Assembly (NCBI GenBank): GCA_963790505.1
Contig: CAWBOT010000004.1
Span: forward strand, 868,001 to 932,000
From: Acidisarcina sp963790505
GTDB taxonomy: Bacteria > Acidobacteriota > Terriglobia > Terriglobales > Acidobacteriaceae
Reading direction: 5' to 3'
Length of the DNA: 64,000 nucleotides
In this document: in pieces, positions 16,735 to 25,384 of the stretch
Numbering within the stretch: the stretch's first letter is position 1
Layout: the number at the start of each line of letters is the position of its first letter
Position numbers and translations under genes: made by a program
The notes under the pieces: model-generated
Told to the model about the DNA's origin: nothing
What the model saw: the letters and a program-made list of their open reading frames with translations, nothing else
The model's database searches: none

Positions 16735-17772
16735 ATGGCAACTCAAGAGACGCAGTTACTGGATACGATCATGGTCGAGAGCCGGCGCAGGATGCTGACT
16801 TTCGGCGCAGCCTCGCTCGCCGGCCTGGTCATGGGCGCCAGCGCCCCGTCGGCCAAAGCCGCGACCGCGAGCTACACCGACAACGACATTCTCAACTTCG
16901 CCTTGAACCTCGAATATCTCGAGGCGAACTTCTACTATCTCGCGGCCTTTGGCACCACCATCGATGTGGCGAACGCCGCGTCGACGGCGGCGGGCGCCCC
17001 GCTGATTGCTCTGTCGGGCACGGTTGGGACTGCCGGTACGGTCTCCGGCGGCAGCCTGGTTCCCTTCACCACGATTCCGGTCGCCTCTTATGCAATAGAA
17101 ACCGCCGTCGAAGAGGGGAAACATGTCCAGCTGCTCTTGTCTGCTCTGGGCTCACTGGCGGTCGCACAGCCGGCGATTAACCTCGGAACCTCGTTCCAGA
17201 CGCTGGCTATGGCGGCGCAGATTCCGGGCGGATCAGGATTCAGCCCGTACGCTAATGACGAGGCCTTCCTGGTCGGCGCGTATGTCTTCGAGGACGTTGG
17301 CGTCACCGCCTATCATGGCGCGGCCTCGCTGCTTACGACGCCCGCGAACCTGACGGCGGCTGCCGGCATTCTCGCCGTCGAGGCATACCATGCCGGTCTC
17401 GTGCGCACTACGATCAACTACATCGATCCGACGGGCACGAGCATCGCCGGATATACCAACCTGATCTCGGCGCTGCGCGCGACTCTCTCGCAAGCCGGGC
17501 TGCTCGGCGTGGCGCCCTCTGCTTACGACGCCAACCCAGACGACTATGGCCTGGCCACGACCACCGTCTCGCTGGGCAGCGGCGGTAGCGCCACCGCAAC
17601 CAGAATCACCGGCGCCGATCCTACCAACGTAATCGCTTTCGCCCGCAACACCACGCAGGTGCTAAACATTGTCACTGGCGGAGGCGCGGTCAACGGCACT
17701 GCGGTCGTTAGTCCGGCTGTCGGAGTTTTCTTCCCGGCCGGCATGAACGCCGGCCCCAACGGATTCAAATAG
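16735..17772 (+). CDS. Tat-exported ferritin-like protein, tandem paralogue
   Basis: A 345-residue homologue of the preceding gene. It shares the DNDILNFALNLEYLEANFYY block, EEGKHVQLLLSALG, VFEDVGVTAYHGAASLL and AGILAVEAYHAGLVRT. Its N-terminus carries RRRMLTFGAASLAG at 18-31 and an Ala-X-Ala cleavage site (AKA, about 42), but no lipobox cysteine. This paralogue is therefore probably soluble in the periplasm, whereas its neighbour is lipid-anchored. Candidate metal ligands are conserved. GGGAG is present upstream of the ATG. A strong hairpin terminator follows 42 bp after the stop, closing a two-gene operon. Confidence 0.85.
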   Translation: MATQETQLLDTIMVESRRRMLTFGAASLAGLVMGASAPSAKAATASYTDNDILNFALNLEYLEANFYYLAAFGTTIDVANAASTAAGAPLIALSGTVGTAGTVSGGSLVPFTTIPVASYAIETAVEEGKHVQLLLSALGSLAVAQPAINLGTSFQTLAMAAQIPGGSGFSPYANDEAFLVGAYVFEDVGVTAYHGAASLLTTPANLTAAAGILAVEAYHAGLVRTTINYIDPTGTSIAGYTNLISALRATLSQAGLLGVAPSAYDANPDDYGLATTTVSLGSGGSATATRITGADPTNVIAFARNTTQVLNIVTGGGAVNGTAVVSPAVGVFFPAGMNAGPNGFK

Positions 17773-17814
17773 AAGCACTGCTCGAAGTCAGTCCCCTGTG
17801 CGGAGTAGCGTGAG

Positions 17815-17840
17815 GCCGGAGAGTTTTCCTCTCCGGCTTT
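17815..17840 (+). terminator. Intrinsic terminator of the ferritin-like operon
   Basis: A perfect 9-bp GC-rich stem (GCCGGAGAG with CTCTCCGGC) closes a 5-base TTTTC loop and is followed by TTT and a further T-rich stretch (CGTGTTT). It lies just after the second ferritin-like gene. Confidence 0.75.
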
Positions 17841-17923
17841 CGTGTTTCACCTTCACTCGCGTCCGAGTCTCCATTAAGCTGATTGCGCCGGATGTTTCAG
17901 CACAATCGGCCGAGGAGGAGTTC

Positions 17924-18301
17924 GTGGGAAATCCAGTGGTGTATTTTGAGATCGGATGCCGGGACCGGGCGAAGACGAGCGAGTTCTACGCGCAACTCTT
18001 CGACTGGTCGATTGTCGAGCAGGGACCGGCTTCAGTGATCGCGACGGGCACAGAAAAAGGAATCCAGGGCCACATAGCATCTCTGGGACACGAGCCGCAC
18101 CACTACGCCACATTTTACGTCGAGGTAGCCGACATTGTTGCGGCGCTGGCCAAAGCCGAAGCGCTTGGCGGCAAGAAAATTGTGGGGCCGATTCCGATTC
18201 CGACCGGGAGCTTTGCCTGGTTCAGTGATCCGGATGGCACTACAGTGGGCCTGATTCAGCCGAAGTCTCAGCCGCTGGAATATTCCAACCGTTTTGAATG
18301 A
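17924..18301 (+). CDS. VOC (glyoxalase/bleomycin resistance) family protein
   Basis: Single-module vicinal-oxygen-chelate protein of 125 residues starting VGNPVVYFEIGCRD. It has paired beta-alpha-beta-beta-beta units and the typical ending GSFAWFSDPDGTTVGLIQ. The frame could be opened at 17798, but GAGGAGGAG lies directly before the GTG at 17924 and homology begins there, so I place the start there. The metal ligands are not clear and the role could be binding rather than catalysis. It stands between the ferritin-like terminator and a recombination scar that contains a decayed copy of a VOC 3' end. Confidence 0.82.
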   Translation: MGNPVVYFEIGCRDRAKTSEFYAQLFDWSIVEQGPASVIATGTEKGIQGHIASLGHEPHHYATFYVEVADIVAALAKAEALGGKKIVGPIPIPTGSFAWFSDPDGTTVGLIQPKSQPLEYSNRFE

Positions 18302-18302
18302 A

Positions 18303-18326
18303 CCGCCGGCGTTACTTCGCCGGCGG
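18303..18326 (+). terminator. Perfect GC hairpin just after the VOC gene
   Basis: Arms CCGCCGGCG and CGCCGGCGG form a perfect 9-bp stem with a TTACTT loop. There is no T-run on the plus strand, so as a terminator it would be factor-assisted or weak. The right arm and loop belong to the M28 peptidase relic described next. Confidence 0.45.
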
Positions 18327-18374
18327 AGGTTCTGCGCCGAGGAAGAGATTCGGTAGCGGCGCATTCTTCCGGTC
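18312..18374 (-). pseudogene. Relic of an M28 peptidase 3' end
   Basis: On the minus strand this encodes RKNAPLPNLFLGAEPPPAK and a stop, almost the same as the C-terminus QKNAPLPNLFLGAELPPAK of the intact M28 peptidase that ends at 18996. The DNA of the two copies differs at many positions, so the duplication is old or came from a diverged paralogue. Nothing upstream of the fragment continues the peptidase. Confidence 0.7.
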
Positions 18375-18423
18375 CAGCGATCTGGATGGCAATACGGTTA
18401 GCTCGCTGCAGTCAAAGTCTTAG
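18364..18423 (+). pseudogene. Relic of a VOC-family gene 3' end
   Basis: The plus-strand reading FFRSSDLDGNTVSSLQSKS followed by TAG parallels the end of the intact VOC gene (FSDPDGTTVGLIQPKSQ) at 18217-18271. It begins where the peptidase relic stops. The match is short, so confidence is moderate, but the DGxTV...Q.KS pattern and its position next to the real VOC gene support it. Confidence 0.5.
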
Positions 18424-18456
18424 CCGCCCCGGATCGTTGCGATTACACTCGTCGCT

Positions 18457-18957
18457 ATGAATGATCCCGGCGTTCAACCGCCGTCTCGCCCGTACAGCGC
18501 AGTGGCCCTGGCGGCGTTTCTCGCGGCAACTTTCCTGGTTGCGGGAGTGTCGAGCGTCTTTACCGTTACCGCGATCCCGACCTGGTACGCGGCGCTGGCC
18601 AAACCAAGCTTCAATCCGCCCAATCAGGTCTTCGGCCCTGTATGGACGCTGCTCTACGCACTCATGGCGATTGCCGCGTGGCTGGTCTGGAAGCAGCCGG
18701 ATTCGAAGCTCCGGCGGGCCGGCCTGATTTGGTTCGGCATCCAGCTAGCCTTAAATTTTCTCTGGAGCTTCGTCTTCTTTCGCTACCACCAGCTCGGCCT
18801 CGCCATGGTGGAAATTGCTTTCCTCTGGCTCGCTGTCGCGGGGACGACCGCGATCTTCTTCCGCACAAGCAAGGCCGCGGGGTGGATGTTCGTGCCCTAC
18901 CTTGCCTGGGTGAGTTTCGCCAGCGTGCTGAACTTCGCCATCTGGAGACTGAACTGA
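18457..18957 (+). CDS. tspO: TspO/MBR family protein
   Basis: Tryptophan-rich sensory protein homologue of 166 residues with five membrane helices. Family landmarks are the WYAALAKPSFNPPNQVFGPVWTLLYALMA block, the Trp-rich ALNFLWSFVFF helix and the final PYLAWVSFASVLNFAIW. In other bacteria TspO binds porphyrins and affects stress and tetrapyrrole handling. No partner is visible here; the gene lies alone between the recombination scar and the convergent M28 peptidase gene, 38 bp apart. A GTCGCT stretch precedes the ATG without a good ribosome-binding site. Confidence 0.9.
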   Translation: MNDPGVQPPSRPYSAVALAAFLAATFLVAGVSSVFTVTAIPTWYAALAKPSFNPPNQVFGPVWTLLYALMAIAAWLVWKQPDSKLRRAGLIWFGIQLALNFLWSFVFFRYHQLGLAMVEIAFLWLAVAGTTAIFFRTSKAAGWMFVPYLAWVSFASVLNFAIWRLN

Positions 18958-18995
18958 GTCTGCGTTCGTCGGCGTATTGAAAAGATTTCTCGCCC

Positions 18996-20789
18996 TTACT
19001 TCGCCGGCGGGAGTTCTGCACCGAGAAACAGATTCGGTAAAGGGGCGTTCTTCTGCTTGTTTAGTTCAGGATGCGGGAGCGGCTTGCGGGGCAGCATCTG
19101 GTCGCGCATGGCGGCGTTGTAAACGAAGATCGCCTCGACGGTCGCGGCCTGCTTCAGGTCGGCGGCCTGAAGCCGCTCGTAGGTGTCCATGTTGGAGTGG
19201 TGGGTCCGGGTCTCATAGTCGAGCGGGTCTTGGATGAACTGGAAGCCGGGTATGCCGACCGCATCGAAGGAGAGATGGTCGGTGCCGCCGGTGTTTTGCG
19301 CCGTGATGGTGGTGACGCCGAGGTCCTTCAGCGGCGCCATCCACTGCTCGAAGATCGGCCGGACGGCCAGGTTTTGTTGCAGGTAGATGCCGCGAATCTT
19401 TCCTGAACCATTGTCGACGTTGAAATAGCCGGAGATCAGCTTTTGCTCGGGTTTGAGCTCCAAAGCTCCACCGGGGGCACGCAGGAATTCTGGCTTCTTC
19501 AATTCCTCCGGGTCGGTGGTCGGCGGCGAAGAGCCAAAGTGTTCCTTCGCGTAGCCCTGCGAACCAAAGAGCCCCTGCTCTTCGCCGGTCCACAAAGCAA
19601 TGCGGATCGTCCGGCGGGGATGCACGTCAAGCGCGGTGAGGATCCGCATCACCTCCATTGCGACAATCGTTCCCGCGCCGTTGTCAGTTGCGCCGGTGCC
19701 GGCGATCCAGCTGTCCAGATGGCCGCCCACCATCACCACCTGATCTTTCAGTGTGGGATCGGTGCCCGGGATTTCGGCGATGGTGTCGAATCCGTGCTCG
19801 TGGTCGCCGGTGAACTTGGTTTCGACATCGGCCTCGATAGTCACCGGCACATGCGCCTGGAGCAGACGGTAGACACGGCCCCAGCTTTCGATCTGCGCGA
19901 CGATTACGGGAATGTTGACCGCGCTCTCGCGCACATAAGGCTTGCGGCCGAGCGCCGCACCGTTGTCGTCAAAGATGATGCCGGTTCCGCCGCCGTTTGA
20001 TCCATCGCGGGCTGGACGGATGACCGCCAGGGCCTTTTCGTCGGCGAGGAACTGCGGAGTCTTGTTGGCCAGCTCATAGCGCTGCAGGTAGGCCTTGAGA
20101 CGTGCCTGGTAATCGGGGCTGTTCTGACTGAAGCGGCCCTCGCCGGCGCTGTTCGCCATCTCCTCAAGTTCTTTATCGGTGTAGCGGGTGAAGAAGGGCT
20201 TATCGGGTGGGGGTACCTCGCGCATCTCGCCGAGGAAGACGATCTTGCCGGCCAGCTTGCCCTTGTATTGATCGAAATCCTTTTCGGTCTGAATATTGAC
20301 CAGGATCGCCGGGCCGCTTACCGGGCCGCCTGCTCCATTGTTGGTTGCGGGGGACCAGGGCGTCGCCTGAGCAACGAAGACTGCGGTATCGGGCGAGGTC
20401 ATGCGCACCCAGGTGTTGAGCTGTTGCCAGCCCATGCCGAATTCACCCCAATCGTCGAGGTGGGCATTGACGCAGCCCATGGCGGTCAGCTGATCGCGCG
20501 TCCAGGCGTTGGCTTTGGCCAGGTTGGGCGAGCCGGTTAGTCGGGGGCCGATATCGTCCGCCAGCGCCGAGCCGTACTCCATGATGTGCGAGTGCTGCAG
20601 GCCCTCTTCGCGGATGCGGCCATACATGGTGAGGTCAATCTTCTCGACCGACGGCTGCGGTTGCTCCCATGCGGGGACGTCGGTGGTCGCGGCAGCCTTC
20701 GCTTTATCGGCGGCCAAGGCGGGTAGGGAAAAGAGGGAGACGGTGGTCAACATGACCGTGCAAACTAGGCGGGGGGTGCGAGAGGGCAT
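18996..20789 (-). CDS. Secreted M28 family zinc aminopeptidase
   Basis: Periplasmic metallopeptidase of 597 residues from the ATG at 20789, chosen over a TTG at 20810 because AAGGA lies seven bases upstream of it. A signal peptide (VCTVMLTTVSLFSLPALA) is present. The co-catalytic zinc ligands are clear: His357 and Asp359 in GGHLDSW, Asp369 in ATDNGAG, the Glu pair at 403-404 in WTGEEQGLFGS, and a late His in THHSNMDTYE. A PA domain insert lies about residues 150-320. It probably releases N-terminal amino acids from peptides. The gene is convergent with tspO. A diverged copy of its last 20 codons survives at 18312-18374. Confidence 0.92.
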   Translation of the reverse strand: MPSRTPRLVCTVMLTTVSLFSLPALAADKAKAAATTDVPAWEQPQPSVEKIDLTMYGRIREEGLQHSHIMEYGSALADDIGPRLTGSPNLAKANAWTRDQLTAMGCVNAHLDDWGEFGMGWQQLNTWVRMTSPDTAVFVAQATPWSPATNNGAGGPVSGPAILVNIQTEKDFDQYKGKLAGKIVFLGEMREVPPPDKPFFTRYTDKELEEMANSAGEGRFSQNSPDYQARLKAYLQRYELANKTPQFLADEKALAVIRPARDGSNGGGTGIIFDDNGAALGRKPYVRESAVNIPVIVAQIESWGRVYRLLQAHVPVTIEADVETKFTGDHEHGFDTIAEIPGTDPTLKDQVVMVGGHLDSWIAGTGATDNGAGTIVAMEVMRILTALDVHPRRTIRIALWTGEEQGLFGSQGYAKEHFGSSPPTTDPEELKKPEFLRAPGGALELKPEQKLISGYFNVDNGSGKIRGIYLQQNLAVRPIFEQWMAPLKDLGVTTITAQNTGGTDHLSFDAVGIPGFQFIQDPLDYETRTHHSNMDTYERLQAADLKQAATVEAIFVYNAAMRDQMLPRKPLPHPELNKQKNAPLPNLFLGAELPPAK

Positions 20790-20940
20790 GGGTCGTTCCT
20801 TTGTTTCCAACGGGAAAAGCTGAGGATAACAGAAGGAAAGGCAAGCCAGGCGCGGATTTCATCGCGAAGCCTTCCTCTCGGACCAGGCTCGTAGGTCGGT
20901 CGCGGTTGTGCAAAGTGCCGCCGAAGGCGATGCTCGTTCT

Positions 20941-21873
20941 ATGGGTTCCGATTGCTCGAAGAGGTTCGGCTGGCTCGCACATCTGATGGGCCGAATGGCG
21001 CTGCTCGGTTGTTGCTTGGGGCTTTCGTTGGTTGCGGCTTACGCGGCGGAGAATCCCGGCTTTCGCAGGATCGCGACCGAGCCGCGCTCGCTGGCCAACG
21101 GCTCGCCGTTTCTGCTCACCGTCGAACCAGCGGAGAAAGTCTCCAGTGTTCGGGGCACGTGGTTGAGCAAGGAGGTCCTGTTCTTCCAGGGGCAACCCGG
21201 CGGTAATGCCTGGTATGCGTTAGCTGGAGTCGATGTAGAGACCTCGCCGGGCAGCTATGCGCTCACGGTTGAGGCGACAACGGCGGATGGAAGACAGCTC
21301 CACGCGACTCTGCAGATCGCGATCACCGCTGCGCATTACCGCACGGGCACGCTGACGGTGGCCCCGAACTTTGTCGAGCCGGATGCGGCAACGCAGAAGG
21401 AGATCGCTGCGGATAAAGAGATTAAGGACGCGGTCTTCGCTCATAGCGCTGCAACGCCCGAGTGGGCGGGGGATTTCGCTAAGCCTGTTCAAGCTCCGGC
21501 GACCGACTCTTTCGGCACCCGCCGGACGTTTAACGGCAAACTACAGAGTGTCCATAAAGGTATGGACTTCCGCGCACCGTCGGGGACGCCGGTGGCCGCC
21601 GCAAATGCGGGAACGGTGGTGCTGGCACAGAAGCTCTTCTACGAAGGGAACTGCGTAGTGATTGACCACGGCCAGGGATTCATGACCATTTACATGCATC
21701 TCTCACGGATCGAAGTGGCCAGCGGTGACAAGGTGCGCAAGGGCCAAAAACTGGGGTTGAGCGGAGCGACAGGGCGAGTTACGGGCCCGCATCTCCACTT
21801 TGCGGCGCGTTGGCACGATGCGTATCTAGATCCGGCCGGGCTCTTCCGCCTCGGTCTGGCAGGCAAGCCTTAA
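20941..21873 (+). CDS. M23 (LytM) family peptidoglycan endopeptidase
   Basis: Secreted or membrane-anchored M23 peptidase. The zinc ligands of the LytM domain are intact: His205 and Asp209 in HKGMDFRAPSGTPV, and His284/His286 in GPHLHF, numbered from the ATG at 20941. The first 40 residues contain a hydrophobic segment (MALLGCCLGLSLVAAYAA) fitting a signal peptide. A beta-rich domain (residues 45-140) precedes the catalytic part, as in acidobacterial M23 proteins. The start is uncertain: ATG at 20941, 20986 or GTG at 20908 are possible and none has a good ribosome site. The stop overlaps that of the convergent DUF3536 gene (TTAA). Confidence 0.88.
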   Translation: MGSDCSKRFGWLAHLMGRMALLGCCLGLSLVAAYAAENPGFRRIATEPRSLANGSPFLLTVEPAEKVSSVRGTWLSKEVLFFQGQPGGNAWYALAGVDVETSPGSYALTVEATTADGRQLHATLQIAITAAHYRTGTLTVAPNFVEPDAATQKEIAADKEIKDAVFAHSAATPEWAGDFAKPVQAPATDSFGTRRTFNGKLQSVHKGMDFRAPSGTPVAAANAGTVVLAQKLFYEGNCVVIDHGQGFMTIYMHLSRIEVASGDKVRKGQKLGLSGATGRVTGPHLHFAARWHDAYLDPAGLFRLGLAGKP

Positions 21874-24521
21874 GTTGTAACGAGCGATGCGACATCATCT
21901 TCGACGACCAGCTCATCGACGGCGATGCCCAGGTGGCGTCCGAGCGTATTGAAGCGCGCCTGCCAGCTGGCTGTTTCGAGGGGATTCAAGGCCAATTTGT
22001 GCTGGTGGGCCATTTCCAGGATTTCGTACCAGATGTTTTGTGCGTGCCAAAGGCGAATCTCGAAGGGGAAGGTGCGCAGCACCTCGGCGATCTCCACCGC
22101 CTGATCGAGCGCGGATAGGCGCTCGCGGCGGCTGTGCAGAGCGGACATTGCCTTTTTGATGCGCTGGCTGGCGACATAGCCGAGCAGCGGTTCGTCGAGG
22201 GCGATCTGGATGTCTTTCGCGCGGCCGAGAAGGAGTTGAATGCGGTCGGCGTCGATCGGCGTCGACTCCAGCGCATGGCGGAGGCCGGAATTGATTGAAT
22301 ACCCGGCCGCCAGGGTCAGTTCGGAGGGCTTCGGCAGCCGGGCCTGGCTCAGGAACTGGAGCAGCGATGCGTGGCGCTCATAGATGGCGCTGAAGGTTGT
22401 CTCGATTTCATGCAGTGTGGGTTCGAGGATGATCTTCAGGATGCGCCGTTCTTCGTCGTTAAACAGCGAGGTCAGCGAGTAGGCAGTCTCGCCGAAATGG
22501 CGGTCGAAGAGGCGCACGACGGCGGGGACGTCGGCGCGATCCACGGCGGCGCGAACAGCGGCGATTAAGGCTTCATGTTCCGCGCGCTCCCTGGCGCTCT
22601 CGGCGACGTCGAGGGTGCCGCCGTTCAAGCCACCGGCCAGGCCTTTAACTGCGGCGGTAATGTTCTGGTCGCCGAAATGGAGTACCGCATAGGTGACGGC
22701 TTCCAACTCGCCGGTAACGATCGACGAGACAAGGGCGCGACCGATCACCAGTCGTCCCCGGCCGGTGGAGAGTGACTCAGAGTCCACCCGGCGCACAGAG
22801 TAGCCGAAGAGGCGCGTCTCCTCCGGATAGCTGGTGAAGACTGAACTGATGGCATAGTGGGCGGCGACCTCTTCCAGTCCCACTTGTGCGGTCTTCACCT
22901 GGCGGAGATAGATCTCGCCGCCATCGACGGCTTTTGGATCGTTGCTCTTTGCCGCGCGCAGACGCTCGACGAAGCCTTCCTCCAGACCGATCGCGTCGCT
23001 GCCGAAGACTTCGCCAGCCAGCTGCACGACGCGGCCGGCATAAGCGATGATCTGCACCGTTTCGAGTCCGGAAATATCGTCGAAGAACCACCCGCAGCTG
23101 GTGTACATGAGCAGGGCATGGCGCTGCATCTCCATCAGCTTCAGCGCAGTGATCCGCTCGGCAAGATTGAGCAGATGTTCGGCGTGCTCATCGAGGAATG
23201 GATCGGTGCTCGCAGTCGGGACAGAGGCGCGATGACTCGCGTCGCCGCGGGCCAGGACCAGCGCGATATACGCATCGCGCGCGGCCCAGAAATCGGTGAA
23301 CAGAGCTTGCGCGCGTTTCTCTGAAAGCGGAATGATGCTGTCGCGCAGCCAATCGAGCGCAGCCCGCAACGGCCCCCGCCATTTCTGGTTCCACCCCGCT
23401 TTGCCGCCATTGCAGCCGCAATCGGAGCGCCAGCGTTCGACGCCATGAAAGCAGCTCCACGACGTGTTCTCGTAGATCTCGGCCTCGTATTGGGGCGGGA
23501 ATTTCTCCAGAAATTCGCCGTAGTTGGTCAGCTTCGCGTCGCCGCGCTGTTCGATCAACTTCAGCGCATAAGAGAGCGCCATCTCCCCGTAGCGATGATG
23601 ATGGCCGTAACTCTCGCCGTCGGTAGCCACATGGACCAACTGTGCGCGTGGCTGTCCGTCGGCGGGAAGCGGCTCGGCGCGGAAGCCGCCCATGAGGCGG
23701 TTGGCGAAGTCATCACCGCTGTTCAACAGGCCGTCGAAGGCGATTGCCCGGGAGCGTGGGCCGTCATAGAAAAAGAGCGCGATAGTGCCGCCCGACTTGA
23801 GGCGTACGAGATACGGATGGGTGGTGTCGACGGACGCGTTTGGCGTCTCTTGCCAGGGGATGACTGCGGCCGTTTTTACGGCTCCGTCGGGTTCTTTGTC
23901 GGACTTGGCCTTGCGCTTTGGCGTCTCCGGCAGCGGGCGCACGCGGGCGCATTGGCTGGGCGCGAGCACGGTGAAGCGGATGCCCTCTGCCGCAAGCAGC
24001 TCCAGCGACTCGCTATCGACGGCGGTCTCCGCCAGCCACATGCCCTCAGGCTTGCGGTGGAATCGAGACTCAAAGTCGGCGATGCCCCAGCGAATCTGGG
24101 TTATGCGGTCACGGGTGCTGGCCAGCGGCATGATGATGTGGTTGTAGACCTGCGCCATCGCTGAGCCGTGGCCGCTGAAGCGGAGCTGGCTGCGCCGGTC
24201 GGCCTCGAGGATGTGCTTGTAGGCGCGAGATGCGTTTTCCTCCAGCCAGGAAAGCAGGGTGGGACCGAAGTTAAAACTGATTCGCGCGTAATTGTTGATG
24301 ATGCGGATGATCTGGTTCTGCCGGTTGACGATGCGCGAGGCGCCGTTGGGCGCATAGCACTCGGCGGTGATGCGCTCATTCCAGTCGTGATAGGGGGCAG
24401 CCGAATCCTGGGTCTCCACTGTCTCGAGCCAGGGGTTTTCGCGCGGCGGCTGGTAGAAGTGGCCGTGGATAGTGATGTACTTCTCCGGGTTCGCGGCGGC
24501 GACGGGTGTAGGGTCGGGCAT
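21870..24521 (-). CDS. GH57-like protein with DUF3536 domain
   Basis: Large cytoplasmic protein of 883 residues. The N-terminus (YITIHGHFYQPPRENPW) has the HGHFYQPPRE motif of family 57 glycoside hydrolases, and the region EGMWLAETAVDSESLELLAA carries the Glu expected for the GH57 nucleophile. The second half is the DUF3536 region. GH57 members act on alpha-glucans as amylases, branching enzymes or 4-alpha-glucanotransferases; the DUF3536 subgroup has no agreed activity. No signal peptide is seen. With trehalase, the GH13 genes and the PfkB kinase nearby, alpha-glucan or trehalose metabolism is a reasonable guess. Confidence 0.85.
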   Translation of the reverse strand: MPDPTPVAAANPEKYITIHGHFYQPPRENPWLETVETQDSAAPYHDWNERITAECYAPNGASRIVNRQNQIIRIINNYARISFNFGPTLLSWLEENASRAYKHILEADRRSQLRFSGHGSAMAQVYNHIIMPLASTRDRITQIRWGIADFESRFHRKPEGMWLAETAVDSESLELLAAEGIRFTVLAPSQCARVRPLPETPKRKAKSDKEPDGAVKTAAVIPWQETPNASVDTTHPYLVRLKSGGTIALFFYDGPRSRAIAFDGLLNSGDDFANRLMGGFRAEPLPADGQPRAQLVHVATDGESYGHHHRYGEMALSYALKLIEQRGDAKLTNYGEFLEKFPPQYEAEIYENTSWSCFHGVERWRSDCGCNGGKAGWNQKWRGPLRAALDWLRDSIIPLSEKRAQALFTDFWAARDAYIALVLARGDASHRASVPTASTDPFLDEHAEHLLNLAERITALKLMEMQRHALLMYTSCGWFFDDISGLETVQIIAYAGRVVQLAGEVFGSDAIGLEEGFVERLRAAKSNDPKAVDGGEIYLRQVKTAQVGLEEVAAHYAISSVFTSYPEETRLFGYSVRRVDSESLSTGRGRLVIGRALVSSIVTGELEAVTYAVLHFGDQNITAAVKGLAGGLNGGTLDVAESARERAEHEALIAAVRAAVDRADVPAVVRLFDRHFGETAYSLTSLFNDEERRILKIILEPTLHEIETTFSAIYERHASLLQFLSQARLPKPSELTLAAGYSINSGLRHALESTPIDADRIQLLLGRAKDIQIALDEPLLGYVASQRIKKAMSALHSRRERLSALDQAVEIAEVLRTFPFEIRLWHAQNIWYEILEMAHQHKLALNPLETASWQARFNTLGRHLGIAVDELVVEDDVASLVTT

Positions 24522-24694
24522 TTAGATCTCCAAGAGCGGCAGGAGGGACGTTTGTAGCATCAAGCGCAAAAGTGAAGGAGCTCCGAGGTTCGCCAAGACA
24601 TAGTATCGGCTTTTCCCGGCTGGTCAGCGAGTGGAACCGGGGCCATTTTTCATTCCTAACAAAGGACTTCCAGATCAGAAAAGCGCGGCACGCA

Positions 24695-25384
24695 TTAATC
24701 CGGCGGCGGCGAAGCGTTGCCGGCGAGGTCGCACGCCCGCCACATGTACCAGCTGGCGACCGATCTCCAGGGTCGCCACTTCTCAGCGCGGCGGAGCATG
24801 ACGTCGGGCTTGGGAAGCAGGTCGTTCGAGAATGGTTTGTTCCTGGGAACCCGGCCAAAGGTAAGGGCGAAGCCTTTGCGGACGCCGTAGTCGCTGACCG
24901 GCAGAACGTCCGGACGGCCCAGCCGGAACATGAGGAACATTTCGACCGTCCAGGTTCCGATGCCGCGAACCTGGGTCAGGTGTTCAATGATGTCTTCGTC
25001 TCTCATGCGGCGGATGCGGGCGAGGGTCGGCACGGTGCCGTCGAGGGTCCTCGCGGCGAGGTCTCGAAGCGCACGGGTCTTCCCGCCGGAGACGCCGGCG
25101 GCGCGAAAGAGCTCGTCGGGGGTGGCGATGATGTTTTCCGGCGTCGGATGAATGTCGCCGAAGTTACCCAAGAGGCGGCCGAGGATGGTGGCGGCGGCGC
25201 GGCCGTTGAGCTGCTGGTAGATGATCGCCTCAAGGAGCGCCTCAAAGGGAGAGTGGGAGCTCTTGATCGTCAGCGAAAAGGGGCCGGCCTGGGCCATCAA
25301 CTTAGCCAGTTTCGGATCGGCAAGGCTTAATTGCCTGCAGGCTTGAGCGGCGTCGTAGCGAACGGGGCGGCGTCCATCGGTCAT
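24695..25384 (-). CDS. DNA-3-methyladenine glycosylase II (AlkA-type)
   Basis: HhH-GPD base-excision glycosylase, 229 residues. The helix-hairpin-helix VRGIGTWTVEMFLMF spans about 139-153, followed by the catalytic Asp165 in PVSDYGVRKG. No 4Fe-4S cysteines, so it belongs to the AlkA rather than the endonuclease III side of the family. It would remove alkylated purines, leaving an abasic site. The gene stands alone, divergent from the ACIII operon promoter. It may extend upstream in another frame to 25646, but that part looks like noise and overlaps the start. Confidence 0.88.
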   Translation of the reverse strand: MTDGRRPVRYDAAQACRQLSLADPKLAKLMAQAGPFSLTIKSSHSPFEALLEAIIYQQLNGRAAATILGRLLGNFGDIHPTPENIIATPDELFRAAGVSGGKTRALRDLAARTLDGTVPTLARIRRMRDEDIIEHLTQVRGIGTWTVEMFLMFRLGRPDVLPVSDYGVRKGFALTFGRVPRNKPFSNDLLPKPDVMLRRAEKWRPWRSVASWYMWRACDLAGNASPPPD

